Program-made: the position numbers and the translations under genes | The notes under the pieces: model-generated | What the model saw: the letters and a program-made list of their open reading frames with translations, nothing else | What the model was told of the DNA's origin: nothing | Databases searched by the model: none | DNA from: an uncultured candidate division WWE3 bacterium | GTDB lineage: Bacteria; Patescibacteriota; WWE3; UBA101185; UBA10185 | Direction of reading: 5' to 3' | Length of the DNA: 64,000 nucleotides | Assembly: GCA_938004185.1 (NCBI GenBank) | Contig: CALKWN010000065.1 | Coordinates: 62,001-126,000, forward strand | Shown here: positions 8,875 to 16,867 of the stretch, in pieces | How positions within the stretch are numbered: the stretch's first letter is position 1 | Layout of the letters: each line of letters starts with the position of its first letter

Positions 8875-8931
8875 GCTAATTATGTACTCACCCCCGTACG
8901 TTTGTCATATATTTCAGGACGTTTGTCATAT
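8837..8931 (+). repeat. Three direct copies of ACGTTTGTCATAT
   Basis: Copies start at 8837, 8898 and 8919; a degenerate fourth (GATTGTCATACAT) is at 8993-9005. The second and third are 21 bases apart, two helical turns, so a bound protein would lie on the same face of DNA. They could be operator or iteron-type sites. Confidence 0.65.
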
Positions 8932-9022
8932 ATTTTTATGTATGTACGTACGTTGACGCGTTCTTATTTGTTGTCTTAACAACGACCTGCGCGATTGTCA
9001 TACATCTCCGGTGGGGTGGGGG

Positions 9023-9031
9023 TGTGGATAA
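9023..9031 (-). promoter_or_regulatory. Consensus-type DnaA box
   Basis: TGTGGATAA is the reverse complement of the DnaA consensus TTATCCACA. It lies between the repeats and the AT-rich stretch. Only one copy was noticed here, and one such 9-mer in 64 kb is expected by chance about half the time, so it is weak evidence for an origin. Confidence 0.3.
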
Positions 9032-9250
9032 GTTTCTGGGAGGCCTTCGGTAAATAGGATAAAAATAAATGAGTGAATGTGTGTGCAGATATTGTTTATT
9101 TCTTTTTATTAGTTAATTAAATAATTAATATTCGGTAAATAAAAATTAATTAATTTTAAATTTGCGGAAATTTTCATTCACTTATTCTCTCTCGTTTATT
9201 TGTGTCTCATATTTGCCTTTTATTGCTTCTGTGCATTCTCCCCACACGTA

Positions 9251-9278
9251 ACGTCGTTAAACATACATTATACGACGT
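9251..9278. other. dif-like Xer recombination site
   Basis: The 28 bases have the 11-6-11 architecture of dif sites: left arm ACGTCGTTAAA, centre CATACA, and the other strand of the right arm reads ACGTCGTATAA, so the arms match at 9 of 11 positions. Read on the minus strand it contains ATAATGTAT, shared with the E. coli dif core. It lies 378 bases upstream of a tyrosine recombinase gene. Near-identical arms suit a single recombinase that binds both sides, as in XerS and XerH systems. An ordinary operator palindrome is the alternative. Confidence 0.5.
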
Positions 9279-9546
9279 CTAATATATCGATGGAAACCGG
9301 CTCTCTATTTCAAATATGTATATCAAAATTATTTCCCGAGTCTATTTTTTTATTTGCGTTAATATTTATTGATTTAACTTCCCTGCCTCACTTTTTATAA
9401 ATTACTTTTCTCCATTATTCACGCATGTCCCTTATCTTTTTATAATTTCCGCAAACTGTCCTATACAAAAAATTTAAGAATTTCTCTACCCGCTTATGAT
9501 GCCTAGGGATATTTCGTTCTCTATGTACTATAATTTACATATCTTA

Positions 9547-9568
9547 ATGAAATTCGGGTATATTTCAT
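9547..9568. repeat. Inverted repeat upstream of the recombinase
   Basis: ATGAAAT and ATTTCAT flank eight bases, about 90 bases before the recombinase start. The spacing fits a dimeric repressor site, but this is only a possibility. Confidence 0.35.
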
Positions 9569-9655
9569 GAGATGCCATGCTATTATTTGTTGTTATTACA
9601 GCCAAAACAAGGCATGAGGCCCCAGAATGCCCCAGGTTGAATTTTTTAAAAAAAG

Positions 9656-10759
9656 ATGGCAAAAGTATCGTTTGATTCAAATATGTCCGACGTTATTACC
9701 TCATACCTTGAGTATTGTGAGATAGAAAAGAACCTCTCGCAAAATACTTTGAGAATGTATCACTTTTATCTTACGGATTTTGTTGCCTGGCTTTCCTCAT
9801 ATCTTAAAAAAGAGAGTGTGGTTTTGGGTGACATTTCAGACGAGGTTGTAAAAAAATATAGGTTGGATTTAAACCGCCGAATAAGTAGCAAATCTCAAAT
9901 GGAATTTAAGCGCTCGACTCAAAAAACTTTTTTGGTGGCTTTGAGGGCATTTTTAAAATATTTAGTGGTTGAGGAGCAGCTTGAGATAATGTCTCCCGAA
10001 CAGATTATTTTAGGTAAGGCCGACGATCGTGTGCCTAAGGTTTTAAATGACGATCAGATGAAAAAGCTTTTTGATGGTCAGGACCTCAGTAAAAGATCAG
10101 GAATAAGGGACCGTGCCATTCTTGAAACCCTATACAGTACCGGCTTGCGTGTTAGCGAGCTTGTTAAGCTGAACAGAGATGAGGTTAACCTTACTTCCGG
10201 AGAGTTTACTGTGATCGGAAAAGGACGTAAGGCAAGAACGGTTTATTTGTCACCTACTGCACGAAATTGGATTAAAAAATACTTATCTTTGCGCCGCGAC
10301 ACCTTTAAACCTTTATTTGTAAGGTATTCAGGCAAGCACATGGAGTCGGACGATTTTGAAGGCGAGTCTTTAAGGCTTACTGTTAGAAGTGTTCAGAGGA
10401 TGATTAAGAAATATGTTACAAATGCCGGTATTTCGGTAGATGCTACGCCCCACACTTTAAGACATACTTACGCCACCGGTTTATTAAAAGAGGGGGCCGA
10501 TTTGAGGTCGGTACAGGAATTGTTAGGTCACTCAAATGTATCTACTACGCAGATTTACACTCATATAACTAACAGACAGCTAAAGAATGTGCACAAGCTG
10601 TATCACAAGGACGTTGCGGAGGGCTCAGGTGATATCGATGATGAGATCGAAGATATTATTCATGAAAAAGACCTTCCGGGGAGCAAAAATGAAAGTAAAA
10701 ATTCTATAAATCCGGGATACACTGATGAAGATGACGGCGGAATAACTTCGTTAACTTAG
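9656..10759 (+). CDS. xer: XerC/XerD-type tyrosine recombinase
   Basis: The 367-residue protein has an N-terminal SAM-like DNA-binding domain (about 10-110, with SYLEYCEIEKNLSQNTLRMY) and a catalytic domain with all expected residues: Arg in YSTGLRVSEL, Lys in GKGRKARTVY, HTLRHTYAT, LLGHSNVSTTQIYTH with the Tyr nucleophile. Xer proteins resolve chromosome dimers at dif with FtsK. The C-terminus carries about 45 extra acidic, poorly ordered residues beyond the usual end. Being alone next to a symmetric dif-like palindrome suggests a one-recombinase Xer system. An integrase role is less likely because no phage or integron genes are near. Confidence 0.9.
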   Translation: MAKVSFDSNMSDVITSYLEYCEIEKNLSQNTLRMYHFYLTDFVAWLSSYLKKESVVLGDISDEVVKKYRLDLNRRISSKSQMEFKRSTQKTFLVALRAFLKYLVVEEQLEIMSPEQIILGKADDRVPKVLNDDQMKKLFDGQDLSKRSGIRDRAILETLYSTGLRVSELVKLNRDEVNLTSGEFTVIGKGRKARTVYLSPTARNWIKKYLSLRRDTFKPLFVRYSGKHMESDDFEGESLRLTVRSVQRMIKKYVTNAGISVDATPHTLRHTYATGLLKEGADLRSVQELLGHSNVSTTQIYTHITNRQLKNVHKLYHKDVAEGSGDIDDEIEDIIHEKDLPGSKNESKNSINPGYTDEDDGGITSLT

Positions 10760-10782
10760 CTTATTGTTGATTTAGCCGATTA

Positions 10783-11487
10783 TTAAACCCATTTTGAAAC
10801 AGGATGAAAACTTTTTCTGTGGATTTCGCAAGGTCCGTGTTTTTCCAAAGCCTCAAGATGTGCTTTAGTGCCGTAGCCTTTGTGTTTTCCGAACCCGTAC
10901 ACCGGAAATACCGTGTCGTACTCTGTCATAATATTGTCTCTAAACACCTTTGCAATTATTGAAGCTGCCCCGACACTTATACTTTTCAGATCTCCGGAAA
11001 CAAGGTTAAGCTGGGTGTCGGAATCCAGGCCGGTTATTTTCACAGAGTCGGTTATAACAAAATCGGGCTTTATTTTTAACCCAAGCACAGCTTCGTTAAA
11101 TGCTCTCAAAACTGCATTACCCATACCTTCCCTATCAATATTGTAGCTCTCTATTTTTATTATGGAGTGAGACAGACATTTTTCTAAAATAAAATCGTTT
11201 GTTTTGTGTCTTTTTAAGGGGCTGATTTTTTTACTGTCGGTAATGTTTTTGTAAATGGCTTTGTGTATATATTCGACGTCGTTATTTCTACAGTTTTTGG
11301 AGCCTGCGTCTTTGTCTGACAAACTCTCTTCGAAATCCAGAAGCTCTGCAATGTCGAGAATTACTGCAGCAACAACCAAGGGTCCTGCCAGTGGTCCCCT
11401 GCCCACCTCGTCCACACCCGCAATATATTTGTGTTTATTGGCCAAATGGAGGTTTTTTTCAATTTGAAAATTATCGGGAAATTTCAC
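10783..11487 (-). CDS. rnhB: Ribonuclease HII
   Basis: RNase HII removes ribonucleotides and RNA primers from RNA-DNA hybrids. The hallmark GVDEVGRGPLAGP is at residues 24-36, and DSKK and a later Asp in FVITDSVKI complete the acidic site. Between the first strand and DSKK there is an insertion of about 25 residues (rich in Asp, Glu, Asn) that is longer than usual. It follows gyrA by 14 bases on the same strand, without its own ribosome site, and converges on the recombinase gene. Confidence 0.93.
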   Translation of the reverse strand: MKFPDNFQIEKNLHLANKHKYIAGVDEVGRGPLAGPLVVAAVILDIAELLDFEESLSDKDAGSKNCRNNDVEYIHKAIYKNITDSKKISPLKRHKTNDFILEKCLSHSIIKIESYNIDREGMGNAVLRAFNEAVLGLKIKPDFVITDSVKITGLDSDTQLNLVSGDLKSISVGAASIIAKVFRDNIMTEYDTVFPVYGFGKHKGYGTKAHLEALEKHGPCEIHRKSFHPVSKWV

Positions 11488-11501
11488 AGATTCAGAATAA
11501 A

Positions 11502-14060
11502 TTATTCTTCGGATTGTTCAAGTTCTTCTTCGATTACTGCGGCGGAAGTAACACTGTCACCTGAATCGAGTTTTATTAGTCTGACACCTTGTGTTGCTCT
11601 TCCAAGCACCGGGACAAGTTTAGATCCTATTCTTAATACTTTTCCGCTCGAGGTGGCAAGAAGAACGTCAGAGCCGTTTTCACTGTTTATTGCTCTCGCA
11701 CTGACCAAGTGGCCTGTTTTTTCGGTTACTTTGTAGGTTAAAATTCCGGATCCTGCCCTGCTTTGCGTTTTATATTCGGAAGTGTTGGTGCGTTTTCCGT
11801 AGCCTTTATCCGAAACTACCAGTAAATCGATGTTTTTCGCTTTGTTCGGAATTATTACTGTGCCCACAACACTGTCATTTCCTTTGCTTAGTTTGATGCC
11901 TGTAACACCTCCGGCCGCTCTTCCCATATCCCTTACCTCTTTTTCGCTGAATCTTATGGACTGTCCCATTTTAGTCGTAAGCAGGACATCGTCCTCTCCG
12001 TATGTAAGTCCCGCGAAAGCAAGGTCGTCACCCTGAGAAAGTTTAATGGCGAGTATTCCGGAAGATCTGATATTTGAAAATTCAGGCATGCCGGTTCTTT
12101 TTACTACGCCTTTTTCTGTTACGAAGAACACAAAGCCTTTTTCTTCTGCCATGTCGGTTGCGGATATGGTTAAAAAGGCCTCTACTCTTTCGCTTTGAGA
12201 CATGCTTAAAAAGTTTACAAGCGGTGTGCCTTTTGCGGTTCTTGAAGATTCGGGAATATCCCAGATTCTCATTTTGTACACACGCCCGGTATTGGTGAAA
12301 AATAAGGCCCAGTCATGGGTTGAGCAGGTCTTTATAGTATCGACGCTGTCCTCTTCTTTTAACCCCTGCCCCACAACTCCCTTGCCTCCCCTACCCTGTT
12401 TCTTGTAAGTGTCTTCCTTTAATCTCTTTATATAGCCGCTTTCACTTATTGTTACTATGCAGCTCTCATCTACTATAAGATCCTCGTCGGATAGCTCACC
12501 TACTTTTCCTTTTACTACCATGGTTTTTCTCTTGTCGCCGTACTTTTCTTTTAGATCTAAAAGTTCTTTTTTAACGGTTTCGATTATTCTTATAGGTGAA
12601 GCGATTAAGTCCTCATAGTCAGCAATTGTGGCGATTATTTGTTTTAATTCGTCCTCTATCTTCTGTCTTTCCAGAGCGGCTAGTCTTCTCAACTGCATGT
12701 CAAGTATGGCTTGAGCTTGAATTTCAGACAGGCCGAATTTTTTCATTAACCCAGCCTTAGCGGTGTCAGCGTCTTTACTTGCCCTGATAAGGGCGATAAC
12801 TGCATCGAGGTTATCAAGAGCGATCTTCAGTCCGCGGAGTATGTGTTCTCTTTCACGCGCCTTTTTGAGTAAATATATTGTTCTTTTAACCACTACTTGT
12901 TGTCTGTGCCTAATAAATTCTTCCAAAATCATTTTCAAGGTCATTAGTTTGGGCTCGTTATCCAGAAGTGCCACGAAATTTGCATTAAATGTGCTCTGAA
13001 GCTGGGTATATTTATACAGCTGATTTTGAATTTTCTTTACAACCGCTTCTTTTTTGAGTTCTATGACAACCCTAAGACCTTGTTTGTTGGACTCATCTCT
13101 TAAGTCCGAAATACCCTCGACTTTTCGATCTTTCACCAGATCCGCAATTTTAGCAATTAGTGTTGATTTGTTGACCATGTACGGTATTTCCGTTACCACA
13201 AGACGCATCTTCTCTCCTTTTCCTTCCTCTACTTCCATTTTTGCTCTTGTTACTACTCTTCCCTTCCCTGTTGCGTACATCTGAATTATTTCTTTTTGGT
13301 CATAAATTGTACCGCCTGTAGGAAAATCCGGACCTTTTATAAGTTTTACAAGGTCTTCTACGTTAGCTGATGATTCAAAAGATAGCTTGGCAATTTGTTC
13401 TTTGTCGCTTTTTGCCGGTTTTTCTCCTATTACTTCGGCTTTTTCTATTAAAAGGTTAATTCCGTCTAATATTTCGCTTAAGTTATGGGGAGGTATGTTT
13501 GTTGCCATGCCTACAGCAATACCGGTAGTTCCGTTTAGCAATAAGTTAGGTAAAAGACTTGGAAGATAGGTAGGTTCGTCGTTTTGAAGGTCGTTCATGA
13601 CGAAATTTATTGTTTCTTTATCGATATCCGCGTAAAGCTCCTCTGAAATCTTCTGAAGTTTACACTCGGTATATCTCATGGCTGCCGGAGGATCGCCGTC
13701 AATACTTCCGAAGTTTCCCTGGGGGAATATGAGCGGGTATCTAAGGTTAAAGTCCTGCCCCATCCTTACTAGGGCGTCATATACTGAAACATCGCCGTGT
13801 GGGTGATATTTTTTCAACACCTCGCCTACTACTGCTGCGCATTTATGAAATTTCGAGGAAACAGTCATGTTCTGATCCTGCATTGCGTAGATAATTCTTC
13901 TTTGAACGGGTTTTAATCCGTCTCTAACATCGGGAAGGGCTCTTGAAACAATAACTGACATTGCGTAGTCAAGGTAAGCGGACTGCATCGTTTCGGTGAT
14001 ATCACTCTGAATTATTTTGTTTTCCTCTTCCTGTTTTATTTGAGTTATCTTATCAGCCAT
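11502..14060 (-). CDS. gyrA: DNA gyrase subunit A
   Basis: The 852-residue breakage-reunion subunit introduces negative supercoils with GyrB. The catalytic Tyr is in AAMRYTE, the N-terminal domain has SRALPDVRDGLKPVQRR, and the C-terminal pinwheel contains a GyrA box (QGRGGKG), which distinguishes it from ParC. In the quinolone-binding loop the sequence is HGDVSVYD: the position equivalent to E. coli Ser83 is Val, while Asp87 is kept. The C-terminus ends in an acidic tail. It is separated from gyrB by hppA and one small gene. Confidence 0.95.
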   Translation of the reverse strand: MADKITQIKQEEENKIIQSDITETMQSAYLDYAMSVIVSRALPDVRDGLKPVQRRIIYAMQDQNMTVSSKFHKCAAVVGEVLKKYHPHGDVSVYDALVRMGQDFNLRYPLIFPQGNFGSIDGDPPAAMRYTECKLQKISEELYADIDKETINFVMNDLQNDEPTYLPSLLPNLLLNGTTGIAVGMATNIPPHNLSEILDGINLLIEKAEVIGEKPAKSDKEQIAKLSFESSANVEDLVKLIKGPDFPTGGTIYDQKEIIQMYATGKGRVVTRAKMEVEEGKGEKMRLVVTEIPYMVNKSTLIAKIADLVKDRKVEGISDLRDESNKQGLRVVIELKKEAVVKKIQNQLYKYTQLQSTFNANFVALLDNEPKLMTLKMILEEFIRHRQQVVVKRTIYLLKKAREREHILRGLKIALDNLDAVIALIRASKDADTAKAGLMKKFGLSEIQAQAILDMQLRRLAALERQKIEDELKQIIATIADYEDLIASPIRIIETVKKELLDLKEKYGDKRKTMVVKGKVGELSDEDLIVDESCIVTISESGYIKRLKEDTYKKQGRGGKGVVGQGLKEEDSVDTIKTCSTHDWALFFTNTGRVYKMRIWDIPESSRTAKGTPLVNFLSMSQSERVEAFLTISATDMAEEKGFVFFVTEKGVVKRTGMPEFSNIRSSGILAIKLSQGDDLAFAGLTYGEDDVLLTTKMGQSIRFSEKEVRDMGRAAGGVTGIKLSKGNDSVVGTVIIPNKAKNIDLLVVSDKGYGKRTNTSEYKTQSRAGSGILTYKVTEKTGHLVSARAINSENGSDVLLATSSGKVLRIGSKLVPVLGRATQGVRLIKLDSGDSVTSAAVIEEELEQSEE

Positions 14061-14074
14061 AACTTATTAATATT

Positions 14075-14095
14075 AACACTTTCCGGACAAGTGTT
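14075..14095. promoter_or_regulatory. Palindrome upstream of gyrA
   Basis: AACACTT and AAGTGTT flank seven bases that include TCCGGA, 15-35 bases upstream of the gyrA start. It is placed where a repressor site or a leader hairpin would act. Gyrase genes are often controlled by supercoiling or a dedicated repressor, but which applies here is unknown. The remaining bases up to 14253 hold nothing I recognise. Confidence 0.45.
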
Positions 14096-14253
14096 CCATA
14101 GGTTATTTGTTACTGTATAAGGTAAAACGGCGTATTAACAATAATGGAAAGGACAGTTTGAGTTTTAGTATTTGTTGTATTTAAAGGAATACCCGACAGG
14201 GCTTTTTTGTTGTTTTAAGGCCTCGGGGGATTGTGTGTGCGAGGAGAAATGAA

Positions 14254-14277
14254 GAGGGCCGCCTAAAGGCGGCCCTC
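14254..14277 (-). terminator. Terminator of hppA
   Basis: A perfect ten-base-pair stem GAGGGCCGCC / GGCGGCCCTC with the tetraloop TAAA on the plus strand, lying 24 bases after the hppA stop. The T-run on the minus strand is weak (TTCATTTCT), but the stem is the strongest in the window. Confidence 0.75.
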
Positions 14278-14300
14278 AAATCCCATCAACAAAATCTAAC

Positions 14301-16325
14301 TTACAGCCCGATAATAGCAACAACCATCGGCGCTATAAGAAGAGCAACAATCTGAACAATCTTCATCATAGGATTAAGTGCTGGTCCCGAAGTGTCCTTT
14401 AAAGGATCTCCTACGGTATCTCCAACGACGGCAGCTTTGTGGGTTTCACTTCCCTTGCCGCCAAAATTTCCATCCTCAATGTATTTTTTGGCGTTATCCC
14501 AAGCTCCTCCGGTATTGCACATAAAAAGTGCGAGCATGAGTCCTACAACAACTGTCCCCGCCAAAAATCCCCCAAGAGCTTCAGCTCCTAAAGTACCGGC
14601 AATTACGGGTGTAGCAACAACCAAAAATGCTGGTACAACAAGCTCTCTTTGGGCTGCGGATGTTACAATTTCGACCGCTCTTGAATAATCAGGTTTTCCT
14701 GTCCCTTCCATTATTCCCGGTATTTCTCTGAATTGTCTTCTGACTTCTTCTACAACCTCGAATGCAGCTCTTCCGACCGACCCTATTAATCTCGAGCTAA
14801 ACAGGAAAGGTAAAGCTCCCCCTAAAAGTACTCCAACGAATACTTTAGGATTTGCAATATCTATTGCCGTAAGGTTTGTAGCTTCGAAGTAAGTTGCGAA
14901 CAGCGAGCTTGCCGCTACAGCTGCGGAACCTACTGCAAAACCCTTGGTTAATGCTTTTGTTGTGTTTCCTACAGCATCAAGACCCCCGGTAACTTCGGCT
15001 GCCTGTTTGCTAAGTCCTGCCATTTCGCACATTCCCTGTGCGTTGTCGGATATAGGTCCGAATGTATCCAATGCCATGATTATTCCTGTAGTTGCAAGCA
15101 TTCCCATACCTGCAAGTGATATTCCGTAGAATCCTAGAAGCAGATAGCCGGAAAATATGGCTAAGCACACAACAACAACCGATACAAAAGTTGATTCCAT
15201 TCCATATCCCAGACCGGAAATTATGTTAGTTCCGGCTCCGGTGTTTGAAGCTTTTGCGATCGCCACAACAGGTTTTTCACCCGGTCCTGTGTAGTATTTT
15301 GTAACGTATAACAAAGCCATCATTGCCAAAATTCCTACTACAGCTGCAAAACCTGCTCTAGGCTCGTTTAACAAATATACTGATAGGAACATGAAAATTA
15401 CAACGGCGGCTATTGCCGATACCATAAATCCTCTTATCAAAGGTTTAATTGGATCCTCTTTATCATTTTTAGCTTTAACGAAAAACGTACCTAAAATTGA
15501 AGTCCAGATTGCTCCCGATCTTGCTAGAAGAGGAAAAACAACCCCTTCAATTCCGAAAAGATTTCCTCCGAGTATCATTGCCGCAACAATCGTAAGTGCG
15601 TAAGATTCAAAAACATCGGCTGCCATACCTGCACAGTCCCCGACATTGTCACCCACGTTGTCGGCGATAACGGCCGGATTTCTCGGATCGTCTTCTGGTA
15701 TACCCTTCTCCACTTTACCTACCAGGTCAGCTCCCACATCTGCGGCTTTAGTAAATATTCCTCCGCCGACTCTCATAAACAATGCTAGGAGAGCTGCTCC
15801 AAATCCGTATCCTACTAAAACTTCGGTAGCGCTTTTTGCAACTGCCTCAGGACCCTCAGAGATAAAGGAGAAGTAGGACCACATGTATACAATAGATACC
15901 CCGAGCAGTCCGAGTCCGACGACAAGCATTCCGTTAACGGTTCCTGCGCCGAACGCTGTTTTTAAAGCGGGATTAAGTCCTTTTTGGGCGTTGTTCGCGG
16001 TTCTAACGTTTGCTTCCACCGCAATCCACATCCCGAAATACCCGATAATAGCGCTAAATAGAGCGCCTAATAAAAATGTAGCTGCCACACCTGTACCCAG
16101 AGTGACCGCAATAATTACTGCTAACCCTACCATAATAGGGGCAACAATTTTAAATTGCCTCTTAAGATAGGCCATCGCACCGTCTTTGACAGCTTTCGCT
16201 ATTGTTTTTAGCTTTTCGCTACCTTGCTCCTCTTTCATTACCTTTTTCGCAAGGTAAATGCCGTAACCTAGAGCGATTATTGCCGTGGCGGGCGACAAGA
16301 ATAAAGCAATTAGTTGAATGTCCAT
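14301..16325 (-). CDS. hppA: Membrane-bound proton/sodium pyrophosphatase, K+-independent type
   Basis: The 674-residue integral membrane enzyme couples pyrophosphate hydrolysis to ion export. The active-site signature is present (DVGADLVGKVEKGIPEDDPR, then DNVGDNVGD), along with about 15-16 hydrophobic helices and the C-terminal DTVGDPLKDTSGPALN. The K+ site reads GNTTKALTKG: Lys followed three residues later by Thr is characteristic of the K+-independent subfamily. A canonical AGGAGGAAG precedes the ATG and a strong hairpin follows, implying an independent, well-expressed transcript. Whether the ion is H+ or Na+ cannot be read with certainty. Confidence 0.95.
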   Translation of the reverse strand: MDIQLIALFLSPATAIIALGYGIYLAKKVMKEEQGSEKLKTIAKAVKDGAMAYLKRQFKIVAPIMVGLAVIIAVTLGTGVAATFLLGALFSAIIGYFGMWIAVEANVRTANNAQKGLNPALKTAFGAGTVNGMLVVGLGLLGVSIVYMWSYFSFISEGPEAVAKSATEVLVGYGFGAALLALFMRVGGGIFTKAADVGADLVGKVEKGIPEDDPRNPAVIADNVGDNVGDCAGMAADVFESYALTIVAAMILGGNLFGIEGVVFPLLARSGAIWTSILGTFFVKAKNDKEDPIKPLIRGFMVSAIAAVVIFMFLSVYLLNEPRAGFAAVVGILAMMALLYVTKYYTGPGEKPVVAIAKASNTGAGTNIISGLGYGMESTFVSVVVVCLAIFSGYLLLGFYGISLAGMGMLATTGIIMALDTFGPISDNAQGMCEMAGLSKQAAEVTGGLDAVGNTTKALTKGFAVGSAAVAASSLFATYFEATNLTAIDIANPKVFVGVLLGGALPFLFSSRLIGSVGRAAFEVVEEVRRQFREIPGIMEGTGKPDYSRAVEIVTSAAQRELVVPAFLVVATPVIAGTLGAEALGGFLAGTVVVGLMLALFMCNTGGAWDNAKKYIEDGNFGGKGSETHKAAVVGDTVGDPLKDTSGPALNPMMKIVQIVALLIAPMVVAIIGL

Positions 16326-16452
16326 GCTTCCTCCTGTGTAAATTTAATACTCCTTTTTGTGCTGAGCACAAATACTTTTGCGCACAGCAAAAATGCGTAC
16401 GCAATGCCGTTTATTATAGCTTATTTGGTTTTTATATCAACCTCGTGAAAAA

Positions 16453-16497
16453 GAACGGGCTCGGTTTGTAGTTAAATACCTACTGTAACCGAACCCT
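16453..16497 (-). terminator. Terminator of the 99-residue gene
   Basis: GGGCTCGGTTTGTAG pairs imperfectly with CTACTGTAACCGAACCC around a short loop. On the minus strand the stem is followed by TTCTTTTT and it begins 12 bases after the stop codon at 16509. Confidence 0.75.
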
Positions 16498-16508
16498 TTT
16501 TGTAACTC

Positions 16509-16808
16509 CTAGCTTGACGGTCTATTCAACATGCTTACGGCTCTGCATCTAAATAACGCAACATTAAAGGTTTCCGGGTCGAACCCCTCTTCTTGTAGCT
16601 GACTTTCGATTTTTTGAACAGAAGGTTCGTGAAGTTCCCAGCCCCTGCCGTTTTTTGCTGCCCTTATATGAAAAATCAATTCCTTACTGTCATCTTCGTT
16701 ACCTACCACTACTCTCATTTTCAGAAGATGGCTCTTACCTTCGGAATCACTTTTTTCAATAACGGGATCGGCAAAACTGCATTTGGTAATTGCCTGAAGC
16801 TCTTGCAT
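16509..16808 (-). CDS. Small protein of unknown function (99 residues)
   Basis: No family is recognised. The product is soluble and mixed in composition, with a basic/aromatic middle (FHIRAAKNGRGWELHE) and a C-terminal FRCRAVSML. A strong GAGGAGAG ribosome site precedes the ATG and a long hairpin terminator follows, so it is a real, independently expressed gene. It lies between gyrB and hppA on their strand. The signal layout matches the other small unknown genes at 41.5 and 46 kb. Confidence 0.75.
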   Translation of the reverse strand: MQELQAITKCSFADPVIEKSDSEGKSHLLKMRVVVGNEDDSKELIFHIRAAKNGRGWELHEPSVQKIESQLQEEGFDPETFNVALFRCRAVSMLNRPSS

Positions 16809-16867
16809 GATTCTCTCCTCTCTTTGAGCTATATGTATTTAATATTAGTATAGGACAGGAAAATATT

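Larger units (their letters stand above)
8796..9655. other. 860-base gene-free AT-rich region
   Basis: This is by far the longest stretch without a credible gene. The first 250 bases hold short direct repeats, the middle (about 9060-9180) is very AT-rich with repeated TTAATTAA-like runs, and a dif-like palindrome follows at 9251-9278. A 66-codon open frame at 9200-9400 has low-quality composition and no ribosome site and is not called. The region ends at the start of a Xer-type recombinase gene. A role in chromosome replication, segregation or recombination is inferred from these signals. Confidence 0.7.

Noticed and set aside
9200..9400. 66-codon open frame in the gene-free region
   Set aside because: No ribosome site, no promoter, composition typical of AT-rich noncoding DNA, and it overlaps the dif-like palindrome.
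16509..16808. Ribosome hibernation factor identity for the 99-residue protein
   Set aside because: Length is suitable but the conserved residues of that family are not visible.
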